This document shows positions 25,069-34,160 of a stretch of DNA of 64,000 nt, piece by piece. Position 1 is the stretch's first letter, and every line of letters begins with the position of its first letter. The position numbers and the translations under genes are program-made. The notes below the pieces were generated by a model that worked only from the letters and a program-made list of their open reading frames with translations, was not told the origin of the DNA and did no database searches. Origin of the DNA: Mycetocola zhadangensis (GTDB taxonomy: Bacteria; Actinomycetota; Actinomycetes; Actinomycetales; Microbacteriaceae); the NCBI RefSeq assembly GCF_003668565.1, contig NZ_RCWJ01000005.1, positions 186,001 to 250,000 on the forward strand, in the 5' to 3' direction.

Positions 25069-25167
25069 GACGTCCTTTCTCAGTTCCGGAGGCCGGCATG
25101 GTACTCAACAACACTGCCCCGCCTGTGCCAGCAACAAGTCCGGCGTCCCACTCAGCGGTACGGCCCG

Positions 25168-25207
25168 GTTCACGAACTTTCGCCCCGAGCTCGATGAGCG
25201 AGCTCGG
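25168..25207. promoter_or_regulatory. Candidate operator region upstream of pcaH
   Basis: GTTCACGAAC (25168-25177), a near palindrome followed by TTTCGC, is reminiscent of the GTTCGC operator at 7565. Eight bases on is a perfect inverted repeat CCGAGCTCG-N5-CGAGCTCGG (25185-25207). The function of either is unproven; the second could also be a terminator for neither gene's transcript. Confidence 0.35.
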
Positions 25208-25318
25208 ACAGCCGCGTAGACGCCAATTTCGAGGGGCGGATGCCACGTGGTGACGCAACCAGATCCTTACTGTTTTCGCTCTTCTTGTCTGCAACTCCCG
25301 ATCTCTGTGTATTGTTTG

Positions 25319-25346
25319 TCGATAGATCCACACCGATAATCGATAG
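25319..25346 (+). promoter_or_regulatory. TCGATAG direct repeats before the DUF2975 gene
   Basis: TCGATAG occurs at 25319-25325 and 25340-25346, 21 bp apart, with a further CGATA at 25334-25338. The second copy lies just before the ribosome site AGGAG (25345-25349). The spacing suits a dimeric regulator, most simply the HTH protein encoded by the second gene of this operon. Confidence 0.4.
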
Positions 25347-25353
25347 GAGCACC

Positions 25354-25830
25354 ATGGACCGCACGGCGATCCTCACCCTGAAAGCGCTCATCGTCGCTTT
25401 GATCGCGCTACTGCTCATCTGCCAGGTGTTCGTAATTCCCGACGTCGCGCAGCAAATGCGTGAGCGGTCGCCGCAGCTCGACTACCTCCAGTTGCCCGGG
25501 ATTCTTATCTCGGTGGGGTTCCTGTTCTGTGTGCAGGTCGCGCTTCTCTGTGTCTGGCACCTGCTCTCCCTGGTGCGGGCATCCAGCATCTTCAGCGAGG
25601 ATTCGTTCACCTTTGTCGACGTCATCCTCGGCGCTGTCGTCGTTGCGACCCTCCTCATCGTCGGCTCGTTCATCACTCTCGCCGTTGCTGGTGCAACCTC
25701 ACCGACCGTGATCATCCTGTGCTGCCTCGGCATCGCCCTCGGTTCGGGGTTCGCGTTACTGATCGTTGTGATGCGAGGGCTGCTGCGCAAGGCCTCCCAG
25801 CTCGAACAAGACATGGCTGAGGTGGTCTGA
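25354..25830 (+). CDS. DUF2975 membrane protein
   Basis: 158 residues from ATG 25354 with AGGAG. Four predicted membrane helices: about 8-28, 45-72, 88-110 and 115-138, with SSIFSEDSF between the second and third, as usual in DUF2975. No enzymatic motif. In many bacteria DUF2975 is encoded directly before a small YozG-like HTH regulator, as here (stop and next ATG touch), so the pair is likely to be a membrane sensor with its regulator; this is known only as co-occurrence. Confidence 0.85.
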   Translation: MDRTAILTLKALIVALIALLLICQVFVIPDVAQQMRERSPQLDYLQLPGILISVGFLFCVQVALLCVWHLLSLVRASSIFSEDSFTFVDVILGAVVVATLLIVGSFITLAVAGATSPTVIILCCLGIALGSGFALLIVVMRGLLRKASQLEQDMAEVV

Positions 25831-26079
25831 ATGCCCATCGTGATCAACCTCGACGTCGAGCTCGCGAAGAAGAAGATGTCCGTCACCGACTTCGCTGCCG
25901 CGATCGACATCACCCCGGCGAACGTCTCCGTGCTCAAGAACGGGCGGGCGAAAGCGGTGCGATTCTCCACCCTGGACGCGATCTGCCGCGTGCTCGAGTG
26001 CCAACCCGGCGATATCTTCATGTGGGTACCCGACGATGAGGACAGTACCAATGTCGATACGAAGGTTTCGCGCGCATGA
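25831..26079 (+). CDS. Small XRE/YozG-like helix-turn-helix regulator
   Basis: 82 residues forming one compact HTH domain: LDVELAKKKMSVTDFAAAID, then the turn ITPANVSVLKNGRAKAVRFSTLDAICRVLECQPGDIF, the classical signature of this family. A short acidic tail follows. It starts on the base after the DUF2975 stop and overlaps the giant membrane gene by 4 nt, so all three are one unit. It probably binds the TCGATAG repeats upstream of the operon. Confidence 0.88.
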   Translation: MPIVINLDVELAKKKMSVTDFAAAIDITPANVSVLKNGRAKAVRFSTLDAICRVLECQPGDIFMWVPDDEDSTNVDTKVSRA

Positions 26080-29000
26080 CCACGCTGCGGGTGGCACGCC
26101 CGTGGAGCAGCGACGCGATCAAGCGCCTCCTCGACAGCACCTCGTGCCCCGCCTGCGAGGTCGACGCGCTGGTCGATCGGCGCTGCCACAACTGTGGTGC
26201 CGAACTGAGCGACGCCGTGGCCACCGAACTTTGGACAGCTTCGAGAACCGCCGCGGATGCGCTCAAGGCGCGCCAGCAGATACTCGACAGCATTCCCCGT
26301 GTCTCGGCGGCCACCGCCCCGAGCCTGGCACCCCAACCACCAACTGACCGGCTGATGCCCGACGACGTTGCGCCTCACCCCGGCGCTGCCACAACGGTTG
26401 ACCCCAGATCGAGCGCAACCGTGCAGTCCGTGCTGGCCGTCGCCGGTGCCGGGTTGTTCGCAGTCTCCGCGATCGTCTTCACGTTCTTCAACCCCGACCT
26501 CACCGACCGCGTAGCGCGAAGTGTGGTCGTTGGCTTGATCACGCTTCTTTTCCTCGGCGGAGCCTGGCTGCTGTCTCGCCGCAAACTGCAGTTCTCAGCG
26601 GAGGCCGTTGGCGGTCTCGGAATGGTTTTCGTCGCTCTCGACATCTACGCGTTCTCCGAACTCGCGCCGAGCGGCATCAGCGCGTGGGTCTTTGCCGCAG
26701 CCGGAACGCTGGTCAGCGGGACCGTCATGGTCATCGCGGCGACGCGCGCGCGAATTCGCAGCTGGCTTTGGATCTCGCTCGCCGCCATCACCGTCGTTCC
26801 CGCGATGGTGGGATACGCGGGTGGAACAACGCTGGCCGCCGCCCTCGGCCACCTCGGCGTGGCCTTCGTCGCACTCATCGTGTTGGGGCGGATACCCGGC
26901 CTGGCACGGCGATTCGAGAGCGATCTGCAGTCGGAGCGGATGACCATTGCGACCCTCCAAATCGTCGCAACCGCGGTGGCGCTTGCCCAGGTCTGGTTCA
27001 TCGATTCCCGGGCAACCGCCGAGTACTGGGTGACGATCACCGCTGTGCTGGTCGCCGTGGCAGTGCTCGCCGCCCTGGCCTCACGACAGCTCGCCAGACG
27101 CTTCTGGAGCACCGTGGCCGGAGCAGCCGGGGTGGCGGCAGCCGTCAGCGCCCCTTTCGCCCTGGACCTCGGGGCGTACGGAACGAGCGAGTGGTACCAG
27201 GCGGTGCTACCCGCCGCGGGAGCTGCCGCACTGCTCATTCTCGATGCGGTTGTCTCGAGAGCGCGCACGATCGAGCGGCGTGCATTCTTACGGGGTGCGT
27301 TTGTCATTGCCGGCATGAGCGTGCTGTCACCGGTCCTTCTCGCTGTGCTGATCGGAGCCGAGACTGTACTCAGCGCCCTCAGCGGATTGGACCAAAGCAC
27401 ACGCGGCCTCGTGGCTCCGAGCGGGGTTCTCGCCGTCGTATTTGGGTTGAGCGCCATGTCAGCAGGGCTCGGAGCATTCTCGCTCATCACTGCGCGCCGA
27501 GAATCCGCCTCCTCGAAGGCGGCAGGCACAACCGGCTCAATCGCGATCTGGCTGGGTGCCCTAGCCGGCCTGACCTTCGCCTGCCTGCCCTCGTTCCCAC
27601 TGTGGTTGCGCATCGCAATCGCGCTTGGCCTGGCCGTTGCGACGAGTGCTGCACTGGTTTCTGTTCCGCGAATCCGGGACGCCTCTCTGGCGATGCACCT
27701 CCCCCTCGTGATTGGCAGCCATTTCGCCGTACTGCTTGCCATCGTCTGCTCATTGAGCGACGACGGTGTCACTATTTGGGCCGGCATAGCGATCGTCGCA
27801 ACCATTGCGGCCATCGCCCGAACCGTGACCAAACGCGCGCGTTTTCTCCACGTCGGCGCTGGCTACGCATACGCCCTCTTCATCTTCGGAACAGCGCTCG
27901 ACCAGTTGGGCGTCGGCGTCATCCCGATGCTGTGCCTCGTGACGTCACTGGCCTCGATCGGCGCCATCGTGGCCACCTTCCTCCGATGGGTTGCGCCGTC
28001 GGCGTGGTACGCCATTCTCGTCGTGACTTCCGTGCCATTCCTGGTCGGCGTCCTGCAGGTGGTCTTCGAACGCAGCGGCTGGACGGCCCTGTCGACGGCC
28101 CTCATCTTTGCGCTCGCCCTGACCCTGCTTGTCGCACGTCGTTCTGGCCTTGGCATCGTGCTCCGCACCATCGCTGCTTGCCTGCTCGTGCCGTCACTCG
28201 CCGTCGTCGTTGTGTGCCTCGGCGCACAGGTCCTCCTCGGCAGCGCCTCTCCTGTGACGCTGCCTGTCATCGCGGCCCTTGTCGCTCTCGTCCTGCCAAG
28301 CACGGGTCTGATCAGCTCGCTTCTGGAGAAGCGCGGTATCAGTTCCCGGGACGCGACTGCCGCCCGCGGTGCAATCGAAGCCTCGACCCTGCTGACTGGC
28401 GCGATCGCGGTCGCGCTTGCGCTCGTCCGTGACGCCGCCGGTTTGCCGACGACCTTCATGGTGCTGATCATCATCGGCCTCGGCGCCGCGGCGACATCCC
28501 TCTGGGGCAAACGCCGCTATGGCTGGTGGGTCGCTGGCGCCTCCTTCACCGGCGCGCTCTGGTCGCTGTTGGCGCTCGCCGACATCACCGTGCTCGAGCC
28601 ATATCTCCTCCCGCCGAGCCTGGCGGCCGCGACGATTGGCTTGATCCTCACCGCACGAGGCCACACCGCCATGCCGCTGTACGCGACAGGAATCGTGATG
28701 GCGGTCGCACCGACCCTTGTCGCTTTGACGGTATCCGGAACGCCCGTCACCGCACTTGCTCCGTGGCGCGGGTACGGGCTCGTTGCCGCCTCCTGGCTCC
28801 TGCTCGGGCTCGGCAACCTCCTCGGGCGCGGTGCCACTGCGCGCGCCGGGTTGTTGCGAACACTCCGAGTACCGACCCTGTTTGTCGCGATTGCCACCGG
28901 AGCGGCCGGCGCGATCCAGGGCATCCGATTCGGCCTCGATGCCGACCCAATCGTGACCGGGAGTGTGCCGCTGGTCGTCATTTGCTTCGGAATCGGCGTC

Positions 29001-29801
29001 GCGGGTGCCTTGCCGGCAGCCGCCGCAGCACGCGCCATCCGCTCGGCCGTGCTTGAGGCCTCGAGTTTGGACGGCAACCGCTGGCTCTATGCACCCGCTG
29101 CGGCCTACGTTGCGGTCGCCACGTGGGCTTCGATCGAGCGCGACTGGTTCACGATTTGGGCGATGTGGTCACTGATGATCGCCTACCTCACGTTTGTCGT
29201 TCTTATCGCATGGCGGCTTCGCACTCGCTGGACCAGCCTGCCTCCTGTGTGGTTTGTCTTCGCGATCGCGTTTGTCACATCGATTGTGGCGTGGAGCCCG
29301 CGAGATCTCCGGGTTGAGTGGTTCTCGTTGCCTTTGGGCCTCTTCCTGCTCGCAGCAGGTGCCGTTGTGCTGCGAGCAGGACACCTCAATCCGGAAAGCG
29401 ACCGCTGGCGCGGCGGTACCGTCGAGAGTTGGCCCGCAGGGTGGAACGGGTCGTGGGCGCTCCTGGCGCCAGGCCTTGTGACGATGCTGCTGGCGTCGAT
29501 CGTCGCGACATTCACCGACCCGCTGACCTGGCGAGCCATTCTCGTGATCGTGATTGCGCTCATTGCTATCCTCGTCGGCTCGAGCCTCAAACTCGCGGCG
29601 CCGTTCCTGATCGGTATCATCGTGCTTCCCATCGAGAACGTGTTCGTGTTCCTGGTGCAGATCGGTCGGGGAATCGAGTCGATGCCGTGGTGGATAACCC
29701 TCGCTGTAGTCGGCGCTGTGTTGCTCATCATCGCCGTCACCTATGAGCGCCGGGCCGGAGAAGAGAACAGCATCGCTGATCGACTGCGCGACCTGCGCTA
29801 A
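26076..29801 (+). CDS. 1241-residue zinc-ribbon polytopic membrane protein (SCO7613-like)
   Basis: The first 60 residues hold a zinc ribbon, CPAC (about 24-27) and CHNCG (about 42-46). A hydrophilic linker follows to about 105. The rest is almost continuously hydrophobic, with some thirty or more predicted helices, many in pairs with Arg-rich cytosolic turns (RRFESDLQSER, RARFLHVG). The C-terminus ends in YERRAGEENSIADRLRDLR. It resembles the actinobacterial SCO7613 group of unknown function. A frame-shifted open frame of 582 codons inside it (26684-28432) is a shadow produced by GC-rich codon use. Possible roles: envelope or lipid handling; not determinable. Confidence 0.8.
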   Translation: MTTLRVARPWSSDAIKRLLDSTSCPACEVDALVDRRCHNCGAELSDAVATELWTASRTAADALKARQQILDSIPRVSAATAPSLAPQPPTDRLMPDDVAPHPGAATTVDPRSSATVQSVLAVAGAGLFAVSAIVFTFFNPDLTDRVARSVVVGLITLLFLGGAWLLSRRKLQFSAEAVGGLGMVFVALDIYAFSELAPSGISAWVFAAAGTLVSGTVMVIAATRARIRSWLWISLAAITVVPAMVGYAGGTTLAAALGHLGVAFVALIVLGRIPGLARRFESDLQSERMTIATLQIVATAVALAQVWFIDSRATAEYWVTITAVLVAVAVLAALASRQLARRFWSTVAGAAGVAAAVSAPFALDLGAYGTSEWYQAVLPAAGAAALLILDAVVSRARTIERRAFLRGAFVIAGMSVLSPVLLAVLIGAETVLSALSGLDQSTRGLVAPSGVLAVVFGLSAMSAGLGAFSLITARRESASSKAAGTTGSIAIWLGALAGLTFACLPSFPLWLRIAIALGLAVATSAALVSVPRIRDASLAMHLPLVIGSHFAVLLAIVCSLSDDGVTIWAGIAIVATIAAIARTVTKRARFLHVGAGYAYALFIFGTALDQLGVGVIPMLCLVTSLASIGAIVATFLRWVAPSAWYAILVVTSVPFLVGVLQVVFERSGWTALSTALIFALALTLLVARRSGLGIVLRTIAACLLVPSLAVVVVCLGAQVLLGSASPVTLPVIAALVALVLPSTGLISSLLEKRGISSRDATAARGAIEASTLLTGAIAVALALVRDAAGLPTTFMVLIIIGLGAAATSLWGKRRYGWWVAGASFTGALWSLLALADITVLEPYLLPPSLAAATIGLILTARGHTAMPLYATGIVMAVAPTLVALTVSGTPVTALAPWRGYGLVAASWLLLGLGNLLGRGATARAGLLRTLRVPTLFVAIATGAAGAIQGIRFGLDADPIVTGSVPLVVICFGIGVAGALPAAAAARAIRSAVLEASSLDGNRWLYAPAAAYVAVATWASIERDWFTIWAMWSLMIAYLTFVVLIAWRLRTRWTSLPPVWFVFAIAFVTSIVAWSPRDLRVEWFSLPLGLFLLAAGAVVLRAGHLNPESDRWRGGTVESWPAGWNGSWALLAPGLVTMLLASIVATFTDPLTWRAILVIVIALIAILVGSSLKLAAPFLIGIIVLPIENVFVFLVQIGRGIESMPWWITLAVVGAVLLIIAVTYERRAGEENSIADRLRDLR

Positions 29802-29870
29802 GTCAGAGCTTCGATGGGCCCGAAATAGGAGAACCGATGTCGGCTTCCAGCCCGGAAAACGGGGCACCTG

Positions 29871-30536
29871 GTGACTGAAGCCAGCGAGCCCCTTCAGACC
29901 AGCGAAGAGAACCCCTTCGAGGTGTCGAGCACACGACTGCGATGGTGGGGCGCTTTGCGCGTCGTCGGCACACTCGCGTTCGTAGGAGCGGTCCTTGTCG
30001 GAGCGGTCACCTTCGTTCAGCCCGATCGTGACGAGGCCTTCGGCTGGGTGACCGTTGTTATCGGCAACTGGGTACCCTCGCCGTTGACTGCCGAGGTCGT
30101 GTTGCTCGTAGCTGGCACAGGTGCCTTTCTGACCGCCATGCTCTTCGTTCCCTGCCCGCCGGAACGGCCGTGGCGCGAGCTTCGCATCTTTATCGCGGTT
30201 GTGCTGGCGGGAGCCGTTCCCTTGAGCCTCTTCGTCGTTGCGGATGGCTCGAACTACTCGGTGCTGCCAGAGCAGAGCGAAGGCGGGTGTCGGATCGTGG
30301 TGCGGGAATATTCATTTTTCCTCCTTGGGGAAGGAAGCGTCGGTATTGTCCAACCGGGGTCAGTGACCGTGGACTGGTTACGCGGCTATCTCGGTGACGA
30401 CGGATACGCGCCATTTTCCCGCGACACTTACACCCTCGATTGGCACGGCAAAACCGCTGCACTCAGTGTTTTCGGGTCTCCCAACGGCGACGCAGCATGG
30501 TTTGCCGAACAACCGTCGATCACTTGTATCCGATAA
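29871..30536 (+). CDS. Membrane protein of unknown function
   Basis: 221 residues. Three predicted helices: about 28-48, 70-92 and 104-122, then an extracytoplasmic domain of about 95 residues with two cysteines (GGCRIVVRE and the C-terminal SITCIR) that could form a disulphide. GTG start with only a weak ribosome site. It follows the giant membrane gene by 69 nt in the same direction and probably belongs to that operon. I recognise no family. Confidence 0.7.
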   Translation: MTEASEPLQTSEENPFEVSSTRLRWWGALRVVGTLAFVGAVLVGAVTFVQPDRDEAFGWVTVVIGNWVPSPLTAEVVLLVAGTGAFLTAMLFVPCPPERPWRELRIFIAVVLAGAVPLSLFVVADGSNYSVLPEQSEGGCRIVVREYSFFLLGEGSVGIVQPGSVTVDWLRGYLGDDGYAPFSRDTYTLDWHGKTAALSVFGSPNGDAAWFAEQPSITCIR

Positions 30537-30646
30537 TCACGATGACATAGGCCGGTGCCGAGGCGGCGTCAACGGAGAGCTGGACCCTCTCCCGGTGCGG
30601 GCCTAGCGGCAGCGTGGTTCAGCGAGTTCGTGCGCTCACCGCCAAC

Positions 30647-30691
30647 AAAAAAGTCCCGGAGAGACAGCCGTGATCGGCGTCTTTCCGGGAC
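30647..30691 (-). terminator. Intrinsic terminator of tRNA-Arg
   Basis: On the minus strand GTCCCGGA (30691-30684) pairs with TCCGGGAC (30660-30653), with a smaller GCCG/CGGC stem inside, followed by a run of six T. It lies 6 nt past the 3' end of the tRNA. Confidence 0.8.
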
Positions 30692-30697
30692 AAAACG

Positions 30698-30770
30698 TGC
30701 GCCCGAAGGGATTCGAACCCCCAACCTTCTGATCCGTAGTCAGATGCTCTATCCGTTGAGCTACGGGCGC
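30698..30770 (-). tRNA. tRNA-Arg (ACG)
   Basis: A 73-nt cloverleaf: acceptor GCGCCCG/CGGGCGC with discriminator A, anticodon stem TCTGA/TCAGA enclosing the loop CTACGGA with anticodon ACG, and T-arm GGTTCGAATCC. CCA is not encoded. It reads CGU codons (and CGC/CGA if A34 is deaminated). Confidence 0.95.
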
Positions 30771-30889
30771 ATGGGCTTGGCCTCGAGAAACAATGTTCCC
30801 CCGCAGGCCGTATTAGAGACTACATGACCGGACGGCTCCACGCCAATCGAGGCGATTACCGAGTACCCGTGGACGCCGCTTCACGGTTG

Positions 30890-30955
30890 TAGTTGACGAT
30901 TGTCAATGTTATAGTTGACGTTTATCAACGTCATAGTGAACGTTTATCAACGATC
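30890..30955. promoter_or_regulatory. Three tandem 22-bp MarR-type operators
   Basis: Three direct repeats of exactly 22 bp (30890-30911, 30912-30933, 30934-30955), each starting TAGT and each internally palindromic: TTGACGATTGTCAA in the first, TTGACGTTTATCAA in the second, TGAACGTTTATCAA in the third. The period of two helical turns places all three sites on one face. They lie just before the MFS exporter and MarR genes. TATAGT at 30910 with TTGTAG at 30888 is a possible promoter within the array. Confidence 0.7.
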
Positions 30956-30978
30956 TAGAACGCAATTTCAGGAATCAC

Positions 30979-32772
30979 ATGCCTCGACTCTCACGGCCCA
31001 CGAAGCCGAAAAAATCCAAACCAACGGTCTCCCCCGACGGCACCATGACGCAGCGCCAGGTTCTCGAATCCCTTTCGGGACTCCTCCTCGGCATGTTCGT
31101 GTCGATCCTTGCCGGAACCGTCGTCGCCACCTCGCTTCCGCTCATCATCTCCGAGCTTGAGGGCGACCAGTCGGCGTACACCTGGGTCGTGACATCTACG
31201 CTTCTCGCCACCACAGTGTCCACTCCGCTGTGGGGAAAGTTTGCTGACCTCTTCAACCGCAAGCTGCTCATCCAACTCTCCCTTGGACTCTTTGTTGTCG
31301 GCTCAGCCGCAGCGGGGTTCTCCCAGGACACCAACACGCTCATCCTGTTCCGCGTCTTCCAGGGCATCGGCGGTGGCGGCCTCGCTGCACTGAGCCAGAT
31401 CATCATGGCTGACATCATCAGCCCGCGTGACCGCGGCAAGTACGCCGGACTCTTCGGCGGCGTGATGGCCGTCGGAACCGTCGGCGGCCCACTCCTCGGT
31501 GGACTCGTCACCGACGCATTCGGCTGGCGCTGGAACTTCTTCATCGCACTTCCGATCGCGATCATCGCCATCATCCTGCTGCAGTCGACGCTGCACCTGC
31601 CGAAGCAGCCCAAGCGCAAGGTTCACATCGACTACCTCGGCGCCATCCTCATCGCCGCTGGCGTCTCGCTCCTGCTGATCTGGGTGTCGCTCGCCGGCTC
31701 GCAGTACGAATGGGTATCCACCCAGAGCTTCGTCATGGTCGGCGGATCCATCCTCCTTCTGGCCGCAGCGATCTTCGTCGAGATCAAGTCGCCCGAGCCG
31801 ATCATCCCCCTCGGCATGTTCAAGAACCGCACATTCACACTCGCCGTCATTGCGAGCATCGCGGTCGGTGTCTCGATGTTCGGCACCTCGGTCTTCCTTG
31901 CGCAGTACATGCAGCTCGCTCGCGGCGCCAGCCCGACCGAGTCCGGTCTCCTCACCATCCCGATGATGGCGGGCCTGCTGATCTCGTCGACGGTCTTCGG
32001 TGGCATGATCAGCCGCCGCGGAAAGTGGAAGGCCATCATGGTCACCGGTGCCCTCCTCACGGTCATCGGCTCCGTGCTGCTCGGCACCCTGCAGTACGAC
32101 ACCGCGTTCGTCCTGGTCGGCATTTACATGGCCGTCCTCGGCGCCGGCCTCGGCATGCTCATGCAGAACCTCGTACTCGTTGTTCAGAACTCCATCGAGG
32201 TGAAGAACCTCGGAGTCGCAACAAGCGCCGTGACCTTCTTCCGCAGCCTTGGCGGCACCATCGGCGTCTCAGTGCTCGGCTCAATCCTCGGTACCGTTGT
32301 CGCACAGAGCATCAAGGAAAACATCGCGGCGCTCGAACCCGCTGACCAGGCCCTCGCAGGCAAATACCTCGGCAGCGGCACCATCCCGCAGATCTCGCAG
32401 CTGCCCGATGTGCTCAAGACCGTCGTCGAGAGTGCATACGGATCCGGTGTCGGTTTCGTCTTCCTCTGCGCCGTGCCGCTGACCCTCGTCACCCTCGTCG
32501 CCGTCATCTTCATACCGAACGCTCAGCTCGGCACCCTCAACGCCGTTCAGCTCAAAAAGCAGCCAAAAACCGGCGCGATGGCCGTGGTGAATAGGGCGCG
32601 CGAGCGCGACGATGCCAATGACACGCTCATCGACGTCTCGACCGCGAGCGTTGCGCTGCCGGCTGTCGGCCTCGCACACCCGACCGGTTCCATCCCGGCA
32701 GTGTCGACGACCCAGACGGCGGACACGACCGACACCTCCAACAGCTCTGAGGCTGGGACACTGAGAAGGTGA
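30979..32772 (+). CDS. MFS drug exporter, DHA2 family (14 helices)
   Basis: 597 residues from ATG 30979 with AGGAA. A basic N-terminus (PTKPKKSKP) precedes fourteen predicted helices. Signature motifs: TSTLLATTVSTPLWGKFADLFNRK (motif A), and GGPLLGGLVTDAFGWRWNFF (motif C of drug/H+ antiporters). The last 90 residues are a hydrophilic tail rich in Ser and Thr. It exports a lipophilic or cationic compound using the proton gradient. The marR gene overlaps its stop by 4 nt, and the three operators upstream indicate induction by the exported compound. Confidence 0.92.
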   Translation: MPRLSRPTKPKKSKPTVSPDGTMTQRQVLESLSGLLLGMFVSILAGTVVATSLPLIISELEGDQSAYTWVVTSTLLATTVSTPLWGKFADLFNRKLLIQLSLGLFVVGSAAAGFSQDTNTLILFRVFQGIGGGGLAALSQIIMADIISPRDRGKYAGLFGGVMAVGTVGGPLLGGLVTDAFGWRWNFFIALPIAIIAIILLQSTLHLPKQPKRKVHIDYLGAILIAAGVSLLLIWVSLAGSQYEWVSTQSFVMVGGSILLLAAAIFVEIKSPEPIIPLGMFKNRTFTLAVIASIAVGVSMFGTSVFLAQYMQLARGASPTESGLLTIPMMAGLLISSTVFGGMISRRGKWKAIMVTGALLTVIGSVLLGTLQYDTAFVLVGIYMAVLGAGLGMLMQNLVLVVQNSIEVKNLGVATSAVTFFRSLGGTIGVSVLGSILGTVVAQSIKENIAALEPADQALAGKYLGSGTIPQISQLPDVLKTVVESAYGSGVGFVFLCAVPLTLVTLVAVIFIPNAQLGTLNAVQLKKQPKTGAMAVVNRARERDDANDTLIDVSTASVALPAVGLAHPTGSIPAVSTTQTADTTDTSNSSEAGTLRR

Positions 32773-33275
32773 CTCACACTCCGGCAGAGCCAGCGCCTGA
32801 CCTCGACAGGCACGCAGCGGCCATCGCGAACGTCGAGACCAGCATGGGTGCGATGTCCCGCAAGATCCATTTCATCCTGAAAGAAGCGGCCGCAGCCATC
32901 GACCCGTCGCTTCCGCCGGCAGGCTTCCGGCTCCTTCGGCTGATCGAACGGTGCGGATCCATCCAGGCGAGCGTCGCGGCGGACTCGCTCGCCGTCGACC
33001 GCAGCGTGATCAGCAGGCAGATCCGCCAGCTCGAAGAGCTCGGCCTGGTCGAAACCCGTACAGACCCGTCTGACGGCAGGGCCCGATTCCTCGTGCTGAC
33101 CGAAGAAGGCACTCGCCGCATGCGATCCGTGAACCCGACCAGCCGAACGATCATGCACCCGTTGCTCAAGGACTGGGAAGTTGAGGAACTCGAGGCGTTC
33201 GCCGCGCAAATTGACCGCCTCAACGAGGCACTCGAGAGCGGCCTCGGCAGTTTCGTCACCCAGGAAAACAGCTAA
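32769..33275 (+). CDS. MarR family repressor of the exporter operon
   Basis: 168 residues; GTG 32769 overlaps the exporter stop (GTGA). The winged helix is at about 45-115: LRLIERCGSIQASVAADSLAVDRSVISRQIRQLEELGLVETRTDPSDGRARFLVLTEEG, with the family DxRS-type wing as DGRARF. Position and overlap make it the natural ligand of the three 22-bp operators at 30890-30955, so it would repress both the exporter and itself. Confidence 0.9.
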   Translation: MTHTPAEPAPDLDRHAAAIANVETSMGAMSRKIHFILKEAAAAIDPSLPPAGFRLLRLIERCGSIQASVAADSLAVDRSVISRQIRQLEELGLVETRTDPSDGRARFLVLTEEGTRRMRSVNPTSRTIMHPLLKDWEVEELEAFAAQIDRLNEALESGLGSFVTQENS

Positions 33276-33290
33276 CCTTTCGCACCATTC

Positions 33291-33336
33291 AAAATCGGAT
33301 GCTGTCCCGCTCGCTGGCGGGACAGCATCCGATTTT
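33291..33336. terminator. Bidirectional terminator of the CGGATGC family
   Basis: Left arm from 33291 to 33310 (ending CGGATGCTGTCCCGC), 6-nt loop TCGCTG, right arm 33317-33336; the 20-bp stem is perfect, with A4 at one foot and T-run at the other, so it terminates in both directions between marR and the ABC permease. Its 36-nt core is identical to that at 41748-41791. Confidence 0.88.
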
Positions 33337-33350
33337 TTGATTCATACGTC

Positions 33351-34160
33351 CTATTTCACGCTGCCGCTGACGAGCCCGGCGACGAGCCAGCGCTGCAGGA
33401 ACACGGCAGCCGCGAACACCGGAATCACGCCGATGAGGGACGCCGCCGCGATTTTGCCGAAGTCCTGGATGCGTTCGCCGAGCATCAGCGAGAGCACGAC
33501 GGGTACTGTCTGAGACTCGGGGCCCTGGGTGAGGAAGGTGGCGAGAACGAACTCGTTGTAGTTGAGCACGGCCACGATCACTCCGACCGCGACGAGGCCA
33601 GGCGTCAGCAACGGCACCACAACGCTCACGAGCACTCGGAACGCGCCGGCTCCATCAAGCTGGGCGGCCTCATCGAGTTCGACGGGAAGCTTCTTGACGA
33701 ATCCCTCGAGCAGCCACACCGCAACGGCAGTGTTGGCGAGCGCGTACACGATCGTCAGCCCGGTCAGCGTGTTGTTGAGCTCGAGCACGCGAAGCAGCGC
33801 GAAGAGCGGAACAACCGCGACGATCGGCGGCAGCAGCCACGGGCTGAGGATCGTGTTCGCGAGAGTTTTGCCCCCTGTGCGGTATCGGACCATTGCCCAG
33901 GCCGCGGGGAGCGCAATGACAAGCGTGAGGACGGCGCCGCCTAGCGAGGCGATGACCGAGTTGAGGATGCCACGCGGCAGCCGGGACGCGGCGGCATCCA
34001 CCCAGTTGTTCCATTCCGGCGAACTCGGCCACAGAATGCCGGAGGAGATTTCGCCCTGTTTCATGAACGACACCGAGAGCAGGTACATTAGCGGCACCAG
34101 CGTCAGCACCAGGGCAGCGCCGACGGTGAGGTTCGCCAGTCGGCTCGACCGTTTAGTCAT
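33351..34160 (-). CDS. Carbohydrate ABC transporter permease (MalG type)
   Basis: 269 residues from ATG 34160 with GGAGG upstream; it overlaps the stop of the partner permease by 8 nt. Six predicted helices and the EAA loop ELDEAAQLDGAGAFRVLVSVVVPLL near residue 180, which contacts the ATPase. CUT1 family. The operon has no ATPase gene; actinobacterial CUT1 importers often share one MsiK-type ATPase encoded elsewhere. Confidence 0.9.
   Translation of the reverse strand: MTKRSSRLANLTVGAALVLTLVPLMYLLSVSFMKQGEISSGILWPSSPEWNNWVDAAASRLPRGILNSVIASLGGAVLTLVIALPAAWAMVRYRTGGKTLANTILSPWLLPPIVAVVPLFALLRVLELNNTLTGLTIVYALANTAVAVWLLEGFVKKLPVELDEAAQLDGAGAFRVLVSVVVPLLTPGLVAVGVIVAVLNYNEFVLATFLTQGPESQTVPVVLSLMLGERIQDFGKIAAASLIGVIPVFAAAVFLQRWLVAGLVSGSVK

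Noticed and set aside
26684-28432. A 582-codon open frame on the plus strand inside the giant membrane gene
   Set aside because: It is the +1-type shadow frame of a long hydrophobic gene with GC-rich third positions; its translation is Arg/Ala/Pro-rich without any domain.
30555-30827. 90-codon ORF across the tRNA-Arg gene
   Set aside because: It runs antisense through a clear tRNA and its terminator.
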